Below, in pieces: positions 1 through 11,563 of a DNA stretch of 64,000 nt. The DNA comes from Symsagittifera roscoffensis. Its lineage: Eukaryota; Xenacoelomorpha; Acoela; Convolutidae. The translations under genes and the position numbers were made by a program. Location: the NCBI RefSeq assembly GCF_963678635.1, contig NC_087062.1, positions 15,177,789 to 15,241,788 of the forward strand, read 5' to 3'. The notes under the pieces are model-generated. The model saw only the letters and a list, made by a program, of their open reading frames with translations, ran no database searches and was not told where the DNA came from. The stretch's first letter is position 1. Each line of letters begins with the position of its first letter.

Positions 1-2428
1 CAGAAACAAGGCTCATTTATTATTGTTTTTCTTTGTCTTTTAGCTCTTGCAATTATTAAACTATTTAAAATTTTATATTAAGCTGTTAATATCGATTTCT
101 TCACACGATTCGTCAAATACGAGTAATAAAATTTCCAGATAGAAACAAAATTTGGGATTTTTCTATTTATTTATTTAGTTTATTCAACATTCTCTCATAA
201 ATTAGATGACTTTCTTTGAAAAGTATCTCCGTCACATTAGACTCGTGGACTGATTTTTCTGTAAAAACTAGGGAAAACTGATAACTGGCTAAATGAGTTA
301 AGAATCAATATTGTGAAAACCTTAAATAATATCAGATAAATAATCTTCAGTAATGGATTTGTTTTTATATAAGTAACAGGCACCCTATCAGTTTCATCGA
401 CTTTCTTCATTTTTTTTATAATTACCAATCATTTTTTGAATTTCTGCTGACAGGTTAGTGCAGACTGGATCTCGCTGAGCTCAATGTTTTTGTTTAGGCA
501 AAATGCTAGTTTGGGAAGGCAGACTTTTTGAGTGCAAACAAAAGATCAATCACTTGGATAAATTCTCGGAAGCAGGACATTTTTTCTGTAGCCACTTTTG
601 CTGTTTCGTTCAGTCAGTTATTTAGTTCAATCAGTTGTTTTTTTTCTTGGCAGTGAACTTTCAGTTTTACTCGGCTGTTTATCCAAAATGTTTAAAGTAT
701 TCTACCCATGGCTGTTTCGCCTGTTGATATTTTATTGGACCCAACCCCGTTTTGGAAAGATGTGTTGAAACCTTGCGAAAACCTTGTGGGACCATCGGCG
801 GATTAGCCTATTGCCTATTTCTTTTATTAGTAGACCTACAAAACATTAGATTTTTCGAAATTGAAAATATTCCTCGTGTGCCGTTCAAGTGCAGGACAAA
901 CTGGCTCTAAAAAGAGTATCTGCTCCGATATTGTTTTGTCCCGCAACCAATTTTCCAAAGGAAAAACTGTCGGCCGCAGGCCCTTGTTGATTCATGAGTT
1001 CAAAGGAGTAAAAATGAAATCGAAATTATTTTTGAATCGTTAAAGCAAAATCTTTTTAAAAAATGATTTGATTAGAAGTATTCCGAAACTAATCACACTT
1101 AAAACATGTTTTTAAGAGTCAATGAATGTTGAACGTAATTAAGACTCTTATATAGGTCGCGATTGTTTTTTTTTCAGGTGAAGTCTTAAAATTTATTGAA
1201 GCTCAATTTACTTATTCGCGTTTTGACTTTTGATTTCGCATCAAATTTAATTAACTTCCTTTGTTAAAAAAAGGCAAACTCCTTTAGTGAACAGCAAAAG
1301 GGTTAAGGTCACGAAACGCTTGATTTTCTTCTAGTTTTGAAAGTGGAATTTAATTTTCAGATTTTTCAGCGAAATGAAAAACTTACTTATGATCCAGTAT
1401 TTTCACATTTTGTTAATTTTATCAAAAAAGAGCCAATCATAAATTGTTCTAGCTTTAAGGGCTTCTAAAAAACAAGTCAGTATTTTTTAAGAGTAATGAA
1501 TGTAGTGAAGCCTCTTATATAGAACTTGCTGGTTTTTTTTTCAGGAAAAAGTCTTAAAATATTGATGCACTTAAGTATATATGCACTTTTTGAGTTCAAT
1601 TGAAATTCATCTGTTGAAAGTGACGTAAATAGCCCTCTCCAAATACGAACGTGCAAATGGCGCAAAAATTCGTGAACGATTTCTAGTTTCAAAAGTGGAA
1701 TTCACTTTTTAGATTTCCAGCGGATTAAAAACTTTACTTGTTGATCCATTTTTCTCAAGTTGGGTTAATGTCATCAAAAAAGCGCCAATCATAAATCGTT
1801 TTGAAAATTCAAAGAGCTTATATCGATTTATTTTGTCTTTGAAATTTGAAAGTTTTTTCAACAAAGTCAGTGTTTTTTATGTTTACTTGCGTTCATTGCT
1901 CTTTTCAAATCTTCGATTGGCTATGTTTCTGTTTACTTGCGTTCATTGACTCTTTTGCAAAAGTCTGTTGGGTATGTTTTTTTATTAGAGCGCATCTAAA
2001 ATTATTACGAACCAATCAAAACTAACTAAATGTCTGAAGTGGCATTGATTAAGGTTTTTCTATTAGTAACTATGGTGCAGACTGCAGGGTGTTCTTTTTT
2101 TTCAAGACAATTTAGACTTCCTCGGAGAAAACCCACAGAAAATTAACTGAGGTATCATATTGGAACACTTTCAGTCGTTATTCTGCTTCTGAAGAAAACC
2201 TAGTTGAATTTTTCCAGAATCAGGTTCAAGTTTAGTGACTAGTGTGAATACTCAGAAGATTCTAAAGACTATTAATTCGAACGATCGGTGCAAGATTTTG
2301 CAAAAATGGGTTCATTTACCGTTGCAGACGCGCAGTTATTGATAATTTAAAATATGCTTGGCTTTTTGAGGAACAGGTGGGTTTTTGTGTATTCTTCTAA
2401 TGTATTATTTTTCATTTTCAGGCAGAAA
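1..2428. other. Non-coding upstream region with a dispersed repeat module
   Basis: I see no convincing gene here. A module of about 90 bases occurs twice in direct orientation (near 1107-1205 and 1485-1565). Its core is CTCTTATATA followed by a T-run, then CAGG and AAGTCTTAAAAT. A reverse-complement relative lies near 5635-5735, so this is a dispersed repeat rather than a gene. The motif TTTTACTTGCGTTCATTG-like sequence also recurs near 1880 and 1930. The short open frames are AT-rich and lack splice or family support. The 3' part should hold the MIC10 promoter, but no TATA box can be assigned with confidence. Confidence 0.5.
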
Positions 2429-2689
2429 ATGAGTTCTGTTAAAAGTAACAAAGTGTTCGTTGATGTTCCGTCTGAAGACGTGACCTTCAGGAAACTCGAC
2501 ATTGCTCTCAGAGACACAACGATTAAATGTGTCTCAGGATTGACAGTTGGAGGTGTTTATTCTCTGCTCTTTAAGCGCAAAAGATGGCCCCTTGTTTTGG
2601 GATTTGGAGTCGGATTAGGAATGGGAATTGCAAACTTACAACACAGTTTGAAACAGCCTCTGCCGAGAATTTATGAAACAACTGAATGA
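2429..2689 (+). CDS. MICOS10: MICOS complex subunit MIC10 homologue
   Basis: This 86-residue protein matches the MIC10 (MINOS1/Mio10) family, usually about 75-90 residues. MIC10 oligomerises in the mitochondrial inner membrane and bends it at crista junctions. Seen in the sequence: two short membrane segments (about residues 33-48 and 54-70), each with a glycine-rich motif (SGLTVGGVYSLLF, then GFGVGLGMGIANLQH), separated by the basic hairpin KRKRWP. This arrangement and the conserved QH after the second segment define the family. The start is the ATG at 2429, 7 bases after a good 3' splice site (TTTTCATTTTCAG). An in-frame upstream ATG at 2354 would add 25 residues, either read through or with a 45-base intron (2377-2421). 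The MIC10-like start is preferred. A possible ATTAAA poly(A) signal lies at 2714-2719. Confidence 0.93.
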   Translation: MSSVKSNKVFVDVPSEDVTFRKLDIALRDTTIKCVSGLTVGGVYSLLFKRKRWPLVLGFGVGLGMGIANLQHSLKQPLPRIYETTE

Positions 2690-3516
2690 GAAAGTAAAGC
2701 TTCGGACTCGTTTATTAAAATTTTTGTAAGCTCTAATCAATTTGAGATAAATAATTCAAACATATGAAAATAGAACTTAATTCTTTTTGTTTCTGTGATA
2801 TGAGATTATTGAAGCAGCAGCATTTGTGAGGCGAAAATCAGATAGAGATAGAGAGAGGGGGTTGTTGTTGAAATCTCGAGAATTCTGTTTACAGCTTGGG
2901 CAGCGAAATTTCGGCTGTAGATTGTTTATCTAGAACATCAAATTAGTTGGTTGCTCCTAAGTTCTTACAAAACTCAAAAAATTTTAATCTCACGAAGCTC
3001 AGAACTGAATTCGAAATATTAAGGAAACTGAAAAATATTAAATTACCTAAAATCTTACATACAGAATTGACCAGCAAATGAATCTTCTCCATGAGCTAAG
3101 CGGGTTTATTTAATTTTTCCTTAGGCCTATTCTCGAGAGTTTCGCTTAATTGCAAAAACTCGAGCTAATTGAGTGTTTGAGCAGTTCGCATCTTGTGCTA
3201 AAATCAAAAAGCGACGATGAATTATAAGTGAAGCAGAATAAATTCATCTATCATATCTTTGCTTCATTTGAATTTTCTAGCACATTTAACCGCCACTTAT
3301 TGTGAAACTTTCTGTGAAACGTGGGTCGTTGGAATGTGCTCTACGGGAGAAGCCACCATGCCTAAAGGACCGAATGTCCAAAAATTATGATAGCCAATCA
3401 AAATTCAGTATTCAAAAATCTGAAAAGAAATAAGCTGATAACTCTTTAAAGAGCGTTGATTTTTTGAACATTTTTTCACCTATTCGGTATTTATGTGGTG
3501 GTATACACATGAAGAT
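2690..3516. other. Intergenic stretch between convergent MIC10 and DYRK genes
   Basis: MIC10 (+) and the DYRK gene (-) converge here. A TTTATT at 3105-3110 reads AATAAA on the - strand and could end the DYRK transcript. If the last DYRK exon splices onward (donor at 3527), a small terminal exon could also lie here, but I could not identify one. A short purine-rich run (GATAGAGATAGAGAGAGGGGG) sits near 2840. No other feature is supported. Confidence 0.4.
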
Positions 3517-3823
3517 CTAGCATTTACCTGGCTTCACTCCGTTGTTCGCTGCCTTGTGCCTGGATAAACTCAAGTGGTGATTGTTGCTGTAGTTGTTTCT
3601 TGAGTTAATAGTTCCTGTCCCAACCCCACCCATGTTATTGTGACTACTCCCCGCATGTGCAGTGATGCTAGGAAGTGAGTGGGGCTTGAAAGTGGACGAG
3701 TGGCGACTGGTGAGCTGACTCTGGTTCTGTTTTCGCTTCTTGCGTCTGTAGTGTTCGCGTGCTTCGAACAGAAACGGGTGCTCCAATGCTTCTTGTGGAT
3801 TCATGCGTTCGTTGGCGTCCCAG
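3517..3823 (-). CDS. DYRK C-terminal exon
   Basis: The exon opens with WDANERMNPQEALEHPFL, the end of the kinase fold. It continues into a basic stretch (RRKKRKQNQ, a possible nuclear localisation signal) and a Ser/Asn/His-rich tail, ending at TAG (3517-3519). A strong donor CAG|GTAAAT lies at 3528/3527, three codons before the stop. Splicing there would replace GKC with another tail. Acceptor TTTGCATTTAAG before 3823. Confidence 0.85.
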
Positions 3824-4084
3824 CTTAAATGCAAAACTTAATATATCCATCTATGTATATTTGTGTAAGTGTTTTTGGTGAATGGCAAGGAGATCGGTCT
3901 GATCTAGACAGTGAACTTAATAACTAGCTATACAAACAAATTGAAGGCATTTTGGCGGTAAACCAATAATTGTTTCACAACTTGCTTGCCTTAAATTGAA
4001 CGAAACTAAGGCCAACTGCTGTAACAAATAGTGGGTCCCTATTCGGCTAATAATTATCTTCTAATTGTGGTGCCTTGCTAATTG

Positions 4085-4870
4085 GGTGTTTTTTATGATT
4101 TTTGCATTTTTTTTTTCGAAAAAGTTCGATGTAAAAAAACTACAAAAAAACTTCTCAAAGATTTACTGGGATGATGTCAGGGTAAGCTCAAGGGTTGCAA
4201 ATCTTTCGTCCAAGAATAACTGCTCAAATCCTTTTGGTTTTTGAGAGTTGGCGTTTTTTATTATTATTTAAATAGTTTTTTCAAAAAACTTAGAAAAAAA
4301 AACGCTAACCGAACGACAAATCCTCAAACCTATAGTGGGGTTCTGTCAGGTTACTTTCAGAGATTGCAAATCTGCGTCCAAGTATGACTGCTGAAATTTT
4401 TTTGTTTTTTGAGATATGGCGTTTTTTTTCGAAAAACTTGGATAAAAAACTATTGAAGCTTGAAATTCTCAACCCTATAGTGGGGTTCTGTCTGGAGATA
4501 CTCAGGGGTTTCAAATCTGGAGTCCAAGTATGTCTGCTCAGATTCTTTTGGTTTTCGAGATATGGCGTTTTTCTATGTTTTTTTCAAATTTTTTCAAAAA
4601 AAACTTAGATATAAAAAAAAACTAAACGATCTTGAAATTCTCAACCCTATAGTGAGGTGCTGTCAGAACAAACTCAGGAGTTTCAGAACTGGCGTTTAAA
4701 TATGACTGCTCAAATCCTTTGTTTTGTCAAAAATACAAACTTGAAATTTCAACAGAAATTGAAGTTCTTAACCCTATGGTGGGATGCAGTCATGGGACAA
4801 CATAGGTTAGCAAATCTGCCTTAAATTTTATCTGCTCTAATCTTTTTGGTTTTGAGATATGGCGATTTTC
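4085..4870 (+). repeat. Minisatellite, about 120-bp unit
   Basis: About six diverged units repeat the order: CAACCCTATAGTGGGGTTCTG, a TCAGGGGTT-like stretch, CAAATCTG, CAAGTATGACTGCTCAAAT, then GAGATATGGCGTTTTT and an A-rich spacer. It lies in the intron between the last two DYRK coding exons. Related units occur at 11040-11750 and 16880-16990. Confidence 0.75.
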
Positions 4871-6556
4871 ATGAAATAGAAACCTTTGATAGATGAGCCC
4901 TTTTTATCTTCACGATTGCATTAAATATGGCTGTTTTAGTACATGTTTTAGAAAGCTCCTATTACGTTCTACGATCTATTTGAAGCCCCGTATGTGCTAA
5001 TCATGCGCTAGTTTTCTTCTAATTGGGGCCTTGCTCCTGCTTTGTATGCTTTACTGTCTCTCATGTTTGTCTAATAAATTCATGGTCTGGATTATGGTCT
5101 CCTTGTCATTCACCAGTTTTTTTTGTCTGTGATGTCATTTATTACTCTACTCCTAAACAGTTGAACCCACATGATTACTTATTTGCATAGTGATTGCTAC
5201 CCATCGAGTGCAGGGCTATATTTTTTCAATTTGGGCTGGCAGATGCCAAAAAAGGGAAGAAAAAGGAAAACATAGCCAACTGGCAGCTGGAAAAGAGTAA
5301 TGAACGCAAGGAAACTAAAAAAAATTGACTTGTTTTTTCAAAAACCTTCAACTTTTGAAATTCTAGGGAAAAAAGATGGTCTTGGAGCTCTTTGAATTTG
5401 TAGAACATTATATGACGGACCTTTTTTTTTAAAGTTAACCCAATTTGAGACAACTGGATCAATAGGCAAAACTTATTTCGCTGGGAACTCTGATAACTAA
5501 TTTCCATTTTCGAAATTAGAAGTCGATCACGTTTTTCGGGACTCTTACACTTTTGCTGTTCGATAGTGGAGTTTGTCTTCCTTTTAACAATAGAAATGAA
5601 TTGAACTTGAAACCGCAAAAAAAATCAAAATTGAGCGTGAACAAATTTTAAGACTTTATCCTGAAAAAAAAATCAGCAGGACCTGTATAAGAGTACTCAC
5701 TACGTTCATTACACTTAAGTGCGCAATTTTTACATTTAATTTGCACTTCATTTCCTTTAGGGGTTAGAAGTACACATGCGCATCTTAAATGAATATAACG
5801 AGGTATTAGTATCAATTAATTAACTATCAGTTGATAAGGTTCAACTGAAAATACGGAAACTTGAATGAAAAGAGAATATTCAATAAGTTATCAAGGGTTC
5901 TAGACAAATATTAAGCTTTATTGAATGGTACCTAGGCAAAAAAAGTCCAAAAACATCTTTGTGAAAAAAAAATTTGAAACATTTTGATTTTTTTCTTTCA
6001 TTTTTTGCTTATTTGTTTTTTTTGACAACTGTTGTCGATTATGCTTTATTCCTTAACTTATCACGTTTGTATAGTTGTTATCCCATTGCATACAGAGCAC
6101 AACTTCAATTTGAAAAATAATTTTAAATATGGTCGGAAAATTCGATCTGTGCTACTTGCACAGCAACCGGCTATCCTTCTTTAAGAATTGTTTTTGTTTA
6201 AAAAATAACTGACATTGTTGCTTCAGTTTTATGCCGAAAATTTCTGTGTTCAGAATAACCGACTACTTGTAGAGCTAGCAATCGGCTACTCTGGTTTCAC
6301 TATTGTTTTAAAATAAAATTAATTTTTTGTGATGTATCAAGAATGCTTGACTGGGTGTGTAATTGGATTATATCTAAATTTTTTTGTCATTTTATGAGAA
6401 ATACGAGGCCAAAGACTGTTAATATACTGTTTTAAAATATTTGTTTTTGATCTTAGTGAGCAAAAATCGAACGGTTTGATTTAAAAGTATCCATGAAAAA
6501 TTTCTACCCTTCCCATAAACATGGCAGTGATTTTTTCGATGAGCGAGTGTACTCAC
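4871..6556. other. DYRK intron remainder, no gene seen
   Basis: AT-rich intron sequence. Near 5635-5735 it carries the reverse complement of the module seen at 1107-1205. The open frames (for example 5226-5618 on the - strand) have no family resemblance and skewed Lys/Phe/Ser content typical of AT-rich noncoding DNA. Confidence 0.5.
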
Positions 6557-6750
6557 TTGAGGCACTTTCGGACGAAGTCCACAAAATCGGGGTTTGTGCA
6601 GTTTTTGAGTGACTGTTCTAGGGTCCTGTTGTTGGGCTTGCGCTTCTTGCCCTTGCTGTTGGTCAGGCACCGGGGGGAGTTGCGTGAATCGAAGAACACT
6701 TTCTTGCGTGTGGCATCCTTCAGCACGCTCGAAGGAGGCACGCCGAAGAT
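6557..6750 (-). CDS. DYRK kinase exon: C-lobe insert and helix H
   Basis: The exon starts IFGVPPSSVLKDATRKKVFF and includes a basic stretch (GKKRKPNNRT) at the place where class II DYRKs have their variable C-lobe insert. It ends DFVRKCL. Acceptor ATTTTTTCAG before 6750; donor AA|GTGAGT after 6557, phase 2, which with the next exon restores KCLNWDANERM. Confidence 0.9.
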
Positions 6751-7072
6751 CTGAAAAAATGGTTGTCAGGTATTTGTCAAGTTTCACATTTAAACAACTT
6801 GATGTCTAGCACAATAAGTTAGTAACCATAAACATTGTTTGGCAAAAATTATGGATTGGCAAAAAAGTGATTTAACAGAACTTTACATACAGCTCTGAGG
6901 CTTCGTTATACTCTAAGAACAGAACTCTAAAACCAGAAACTTTAAAAATGTCTCTGAATTTATCGTGTCTGCACTAAACAATCCCATACAAATACACCGG
7001 TGACATTAAACCGGACTGTTTTGTATCGGACTGTTTTTTTTGGTTCGTTTCATGATTTTTTGGACTGTTGCG

Positions 7073-7419
7073 CAGTAGCGGATTTAGAAGAGGGGGGGGG
7101 GGGACGCCCCCCCCCCTCAGGGATTCGACCCCCTGCCGACCCAAAGGGCCCCCCTTCGTGCTATTTTGAGATATATATGTTTGCTGACGGACGCCAATCT
7201 ATACTATTTTTGAGGAGCGCGCGCCGAAAAACAGCGATTTTTTGGGCGAAATTTTCCAAAAACTGCCTAAAAACGCCTTTTTTGGTCTTTTTTCAAAAAT
7301 TTGCCGGCGGCGCAGAAAATTTGGTCAAATTTGTGTCTTTATAGTGGTTTGGGAGAGCTCAGAAATTTTTTTTTGAAAGTCCGCCGGGCCCCCTCGAGAA
7401 ATTCCTAGATCAGCGCCTG
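7073..7419. mobile_element. hAT-type MITE with 8-bp target duplication
   Basis: The element starts CAGTAGCGGATTTAGA and ends ATTCCTAGATCAGCGCCTG, imperfect terminal inverted repeats of the CAGGGGCGGAT type. It is flanked by a perfect 8-bp direct repeat CTGTTGCG (7065-7072 and 7420-7427). An 8-bp duplication and CAG..CTG ends are hallmarks of the hAT superfamily. Inside is a G12/C10 hairpin at about 7096-7117 and a GC-rich stretch unlike the surrounding intron. No transposase is encoded, so it is non-autonomous. It sits in the DYRK intron between exons 7508-7680 and 6557-6750. Confidence 0.85.
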
Positions 7420-7495
7420 CTGTTGCGTATATGCACCAAGTTTATGTATTAGTTTTTCGTAATTTTTTCTAAAGAACTTCGATTGGAACTTGTTA

Positions 7496-8214
<719 letters not shown>

Positions 8215-8302
8215 CTTGTTTTCCGACGAAGCAGCTGGAGCCGACGTCGATGACTTTGATGGCACTGGTGCCCTTGAAGTTGGCCTGCAGCAGGATGTTC
8301 TC
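8215..8302 (-). CDS. DYRK kinase exon with the DFG-position motif (read as DVG)
   Basis: The 88-base exon encodes ENILLQANFKGTSAIKVIDV followed by GSSCFVGKQ. The Mg-binding Asp is present, but the DFG Phe is Val (codon GTC at 8244-8246), so the motif reads DVG. Acceptor AATCATAG before 8302; donor CAAG|GTACCA after 8215, phase 1. A one-base change TTC to GTC is enough to explain the difference. The intron on its 5' side (8303-8842) holds a short tandem repeat. Confidence 0.9.
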
Positions 8303-8389
8303 CTATGATTACAACAACCTTAATTTAATGAATAGTTACAAAATAAGATGATATCAAAAGCACGGATGATTTAAAAATGTCAACCCACA

Positions 8390-8830
8390 ATTTTTATGAC
8401 GTTGATAGATTGAACAGGAAATTTGCTTGAAAACTTTAACGAAAAAATTGAATAATAATTTAAAAGAGTTGAACAGTAAAAACATCAACCTATAGTTTTT
8501 TCTGACGTCGATAGATTAAACAGGATATTTGCTCGAAGTTCTTCTGACGTTCTGAAAGAGATTGATCAGGACATTTGCTCGGAAACTATAAAGTTTCAAA
8601 AAAATTGCTGGGAATAATTAATAAACAAAAAAATCATCCTTTAGTTTTTCTGACGTTCTGATAGAGATTGAACAGGAAATTTGCTAGGAAACTACAAAGT
8701 TTCAAAAAAAAATTGCTAGGAATAATTAATAAAAAAATCATACTATAGTTTTTCTGAAGTTCTGATAGATTGAACAGGAAGATTGTCTCGGAAACAATAA
8801 AGCTTTGAAAAAAGTTGCTGACTAATAAAT
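8390..8830. repeat. Intronic tandem repeat, about 80-125-bp units
   Basis: Four to five diverged units share TCTGACGTTCTGATAGA, TTGAACAGGAAATTTGCT and GGAAACTATAAAGTTT. They fill most of the 540-bp DYRK intron between exons 8215-8302 and 8843-8981. No coding content. Confidence 0.7.
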
Positions 8831-8842
8831 AATAAAACTGAC

Positions 8843-8981
8843 TGGTTTTAGGTCGCAGTGTATGATGTGTTGTTGGTGGAAGAGGAGGAGACATTGCAGT
8901 ATGGAGTAGGCGAACCTCTTTATGAGGCTGAAGGAGAAGCCCTGGTAGTTGTTGATCTTGATCAGCTCATACAGGTTCATA
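8843..8981 (-). CDS. DYRK kinase exon: catalytic loop start
   Basis: The exon encodes MNLYELIKINNYQGFSF and HQQHIIHCDLKP. The HCD in place of HRD is the normal DYRK form. The donor CCA|GTCAGT splits the HCDLKPEN loop in phase 0, with EN supplied by the next exon. Acceptor TTATTGTGTGCAG before 8981. Base composition is more GC-rich than the surrounding intron, as expected for coding sequence. Confidence 0.92.
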
Positions 8982-9418
8982 CTGCACACAATAAACACCA
9001 GTCAAATACATTTTCAAAAGTATTGGTTCACGAGTAAAAGAGATTTCATAAAAAAATAGACCAGAAATGCTTGCTATTTAAAACGATGAGTTATTTCAGT
9101 GTAAATCAAATTGGTGTGTGAATGGGTCGCTACTGAACAAGGATTTCTTTGATAGAAGTTTTATTTGTATAAAAAAATATGGAGTTTGTTTGTACTCAAA
9201 TTTGTGTCCTTTTGTGAAAGATTTTGAGCGGTTTCCATTCATATGGCTATGAATAGTTAAATACTTTCAAATGATAGCAGCGTAACTATTCAGCCTCTAA
9301 GTGAAAGAGAGAGTTTTTTTAAAAGCTAGAATTTTCAGATTTTCTTATCTTCCAAATTGGAACCGTTAAAGTAAAAAGACTCCTCTCAAAAATGGAATTT
9401 TTAGAGATTTTATCGGAC

Positions 9419-9559
9419 CCCAGTAGTTCGAATGTGATGCAGAGGTGGTTTCTGAAGTAGAACCAGTCCTGAAGGTGGATGATGTTGCCATCATTCTCCT
9501 TGTCACTCTCCTTCAGTCTCTCCAGAATCTCCACTTCTATCAGCGCCTGTGCGTGGAAC
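9419..9559 (-). CDS. DYRK kinase exon: helix C to hinge
   Basis: The exon runs from FHAQALIEVEILERL through NIIHLQDWFYFRNHLCITFELLG. It contains the helix C Glu (EVEIL) and the gatekeeper/hinge stretch TFELL typical of DYRKs. The donor is GG|GTCCGA, weaker than consensus, but it is the only site that restores LLGMNLYE with the next exon. The acceptor is TTTGTCTGCGTAG before 9559. Confidence 0.9.
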
Positions 9560-9670
9560 CTACGCAGACAAACACGCACGAATAACACGCAGTAGTACAG
9601 TTCAGAATACTTTTCCTGTTATTAAGTCAGGTTTCAGGTCCAGATGGGACCCCTACTGTATTAATATGAA

Positions 9671-9860
9671 GCGGCAATTCGTAACAGGCGACAATTCGTA
9701 GCAGTAATTTAAGCGGGGAACACTGATTCACGCGCAGTATTCCTCTCGTGCTGGATGTAAGCGCCGCGGAGCGAAGGGGAGCAATCGTATTCTACTTGCC
9801 AATGCCTTGTTACGTATTGTCGCTTGTTACGAATTGTCACCTGTTACGAATTGTCGCCCT
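9671..9860. mobile_element. MITE-like inverted repeat
   Basis: The left end GGCAATTCGTAACAGGCGAC and the right end, reverse-complemented to GGGCGACAATTCGTAACAGG, form inverted repeats of about 35 bases around a 100-base core. The right side has an extra unit of the CGACAATTCGTAACA motif. It lies in the DYRK intron between 9559 and 10280. No clear target duplication was found, so the class is unknown. Confidence 0.6.
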
Positions 9861-10279
9861 GCCCTGTATAAAGCCCCCTACTTGAACATTGTCTTACTAA
9901 AGATCAAAGAGGTCTCAAATTTTATTTTAGTTTAGGTAAATAATTATTATATAAAAATTCCCACAAAATTTTTTATTTCCTTCAAAACTTTTCGAAGACT
10001 TTTAACTTGTTTGAAAAATAAAAAAGACTAACACTACAAACTTGTGAGCGTTTATCTTCATTTGTCATGTTTAATTCCGATTACTCAGTCGTGTTTTTCA
10101 ATGAAATCAAATAACTTTAATTCGTGGTACTAAGAATGAATATCATTATCTAAGAAACCGATTTGCATAAAACTTAAAGGTGAATAGACATTTGTTATAT
10201 TTCAAATCTTTGAAAAGCTAACGTAACATAATACCGAGCGTTTTTATATTTCTTTGTCATTAAAAACAACGTAAATTAC

Positions 10280-10416
10280 CGTCTTTTGTTTCGGATTATC
10301 TTTAGGGCGACGAACTTCTGTTTCTGGTGATCGAATGCACGGATGACTTGTCCGAAGCTTCCTTTGCCCAGAGTGTCGAATAACTCATAACGAAACAACA
10401 CTTGGTCTCCTGTTAC
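10280..10416 (-). CDS. DYRK kinase exon: glycine-rich loop and catalytic lysine
   Basis: The exon encodes VTGDQVLFRYEL, then the ATP-binding loop GKGSFGQV and VALKIIRNKR, where the Lys of VALK is the ATP-anchoring residue. All nucleotide-binding residues of subdomains I and II are present. Acceptor TTTCTGTTTCAG before 10416; donor CG|GTAATT after 10280, phase 2. The adjoining upstream intron of 13 kb holds the duplicated seven-exon genes on the + strand. Confidence 0.93.
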
Positions 10417-11563
10417 CTGAAACAGAAAGGAATTGACAATATTGTACACTCAACAGAAAACAAAGGGAGTTTTATGAATATACATCTTAAAACAAAGTGA
10501 ATTGTAAAGTCTTTTGAAACATAGCAAATTTTTCATTTTTAAAAATATATATATTTTTTGCGAAATCGTTTCGATTCAGAAGTTTGCTTCTTCGCTACGC
10601 TACAAGTTCCTAGTTCTGACAAATGGCAATTTGCGGGAAAAATGGCCCTAAAATTGAGGCGCTTTGTTTCTTTAATGGAAAAAGATATCAGTTAGATTTG
10701 AAGACGTTATCACACCAAAACAATTACAGTATCTTTATTTTCTTTGAAAACAAGATGCAAATCAAAGCAAAACTGGCAGAAGAAGTTATCAGTTTACAAG
10801 AAAAATTACAGGTAACAAAATCATGTGGTAACTATTTGGACGTCGAACTCAGAAAAGCAAACCTCGACTACTTTAATTCCCATGACAAGTCACTTCGCCC
10901 GATACGTCATCTAAACTATATTAAATGTGTGTGACATGTATCTTGCCATGTTTAAGCGTTTTTTGCAACAGTTGAGGGCATAACGTCTATGCGTGGTAAA
11001 GTTATATCGTATTTTGCTATGCTTAAGAATTTATTTTGATTTTTCAGTTTGAGCCTAGTGTTTGTACCACCGAGTTAAAAGTTAGCAACACAAAAGTGGG
11101 ATGCTGTCAAAGTTCCCCCGGGGGTTGCGATTTGGTCTCCAATTATGAATGCCCAAATCTTTTTCGTGTACGAGAGACGACGATTTATGTGACTTTTTCA
11201 AAACTTTTTGGAAAACTCAATTTAAATTTTTTAACCCTGTGTTTGGGGTTTGGGTGCCAACGCTTTGAAATTCCCAATGAAAATCCCAACGCTATAGTGG
11301 GGGGCTGTCAGAGTACTCCAGAGGATTGCGAATCTCGCCTCCACATATGACTGCTCAAGTCTTTGTAATTATTGAGATGTGACGTTTTTATGGTTTTGCT
11401 GTTTTTTCCCCAAAATTTGAAATTCCAAACCCTGTACTTGGCTACTGTGAGAGTACTCTCAGGATTTGCAAACTTTGCGTCCAAATGCGACTGCTCAAGT
11501 GCTTTTAGTTTCCAAAATATGAGGTTTTGTCATGACATTTTTCACAGAACTTAGATATAAAAA
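10417..11563. repeat. Intron with minisatellite (11040-11563) before the duplicated unit
   Basis: From about 11040 the sequence carries diverged units of the CCTATAGTGGGNNCTGTCAGAGTACTC family also found at 4085-4870. An open frame at 10623-10934 (+) has a short helical stretch (KAKLAEEVISLQEKLQ) followed by a CAG|GTAACA donor. It has no partner exons I can identify, so I do not call it a gene. Confidence 0.5.

Noticed and set aside
10623-10934. Possible coiled-coil protein
   Set aside because: Only a short helical stretch, no partner exons, not part of the duplicated gene, and within a repeat-rich intron.
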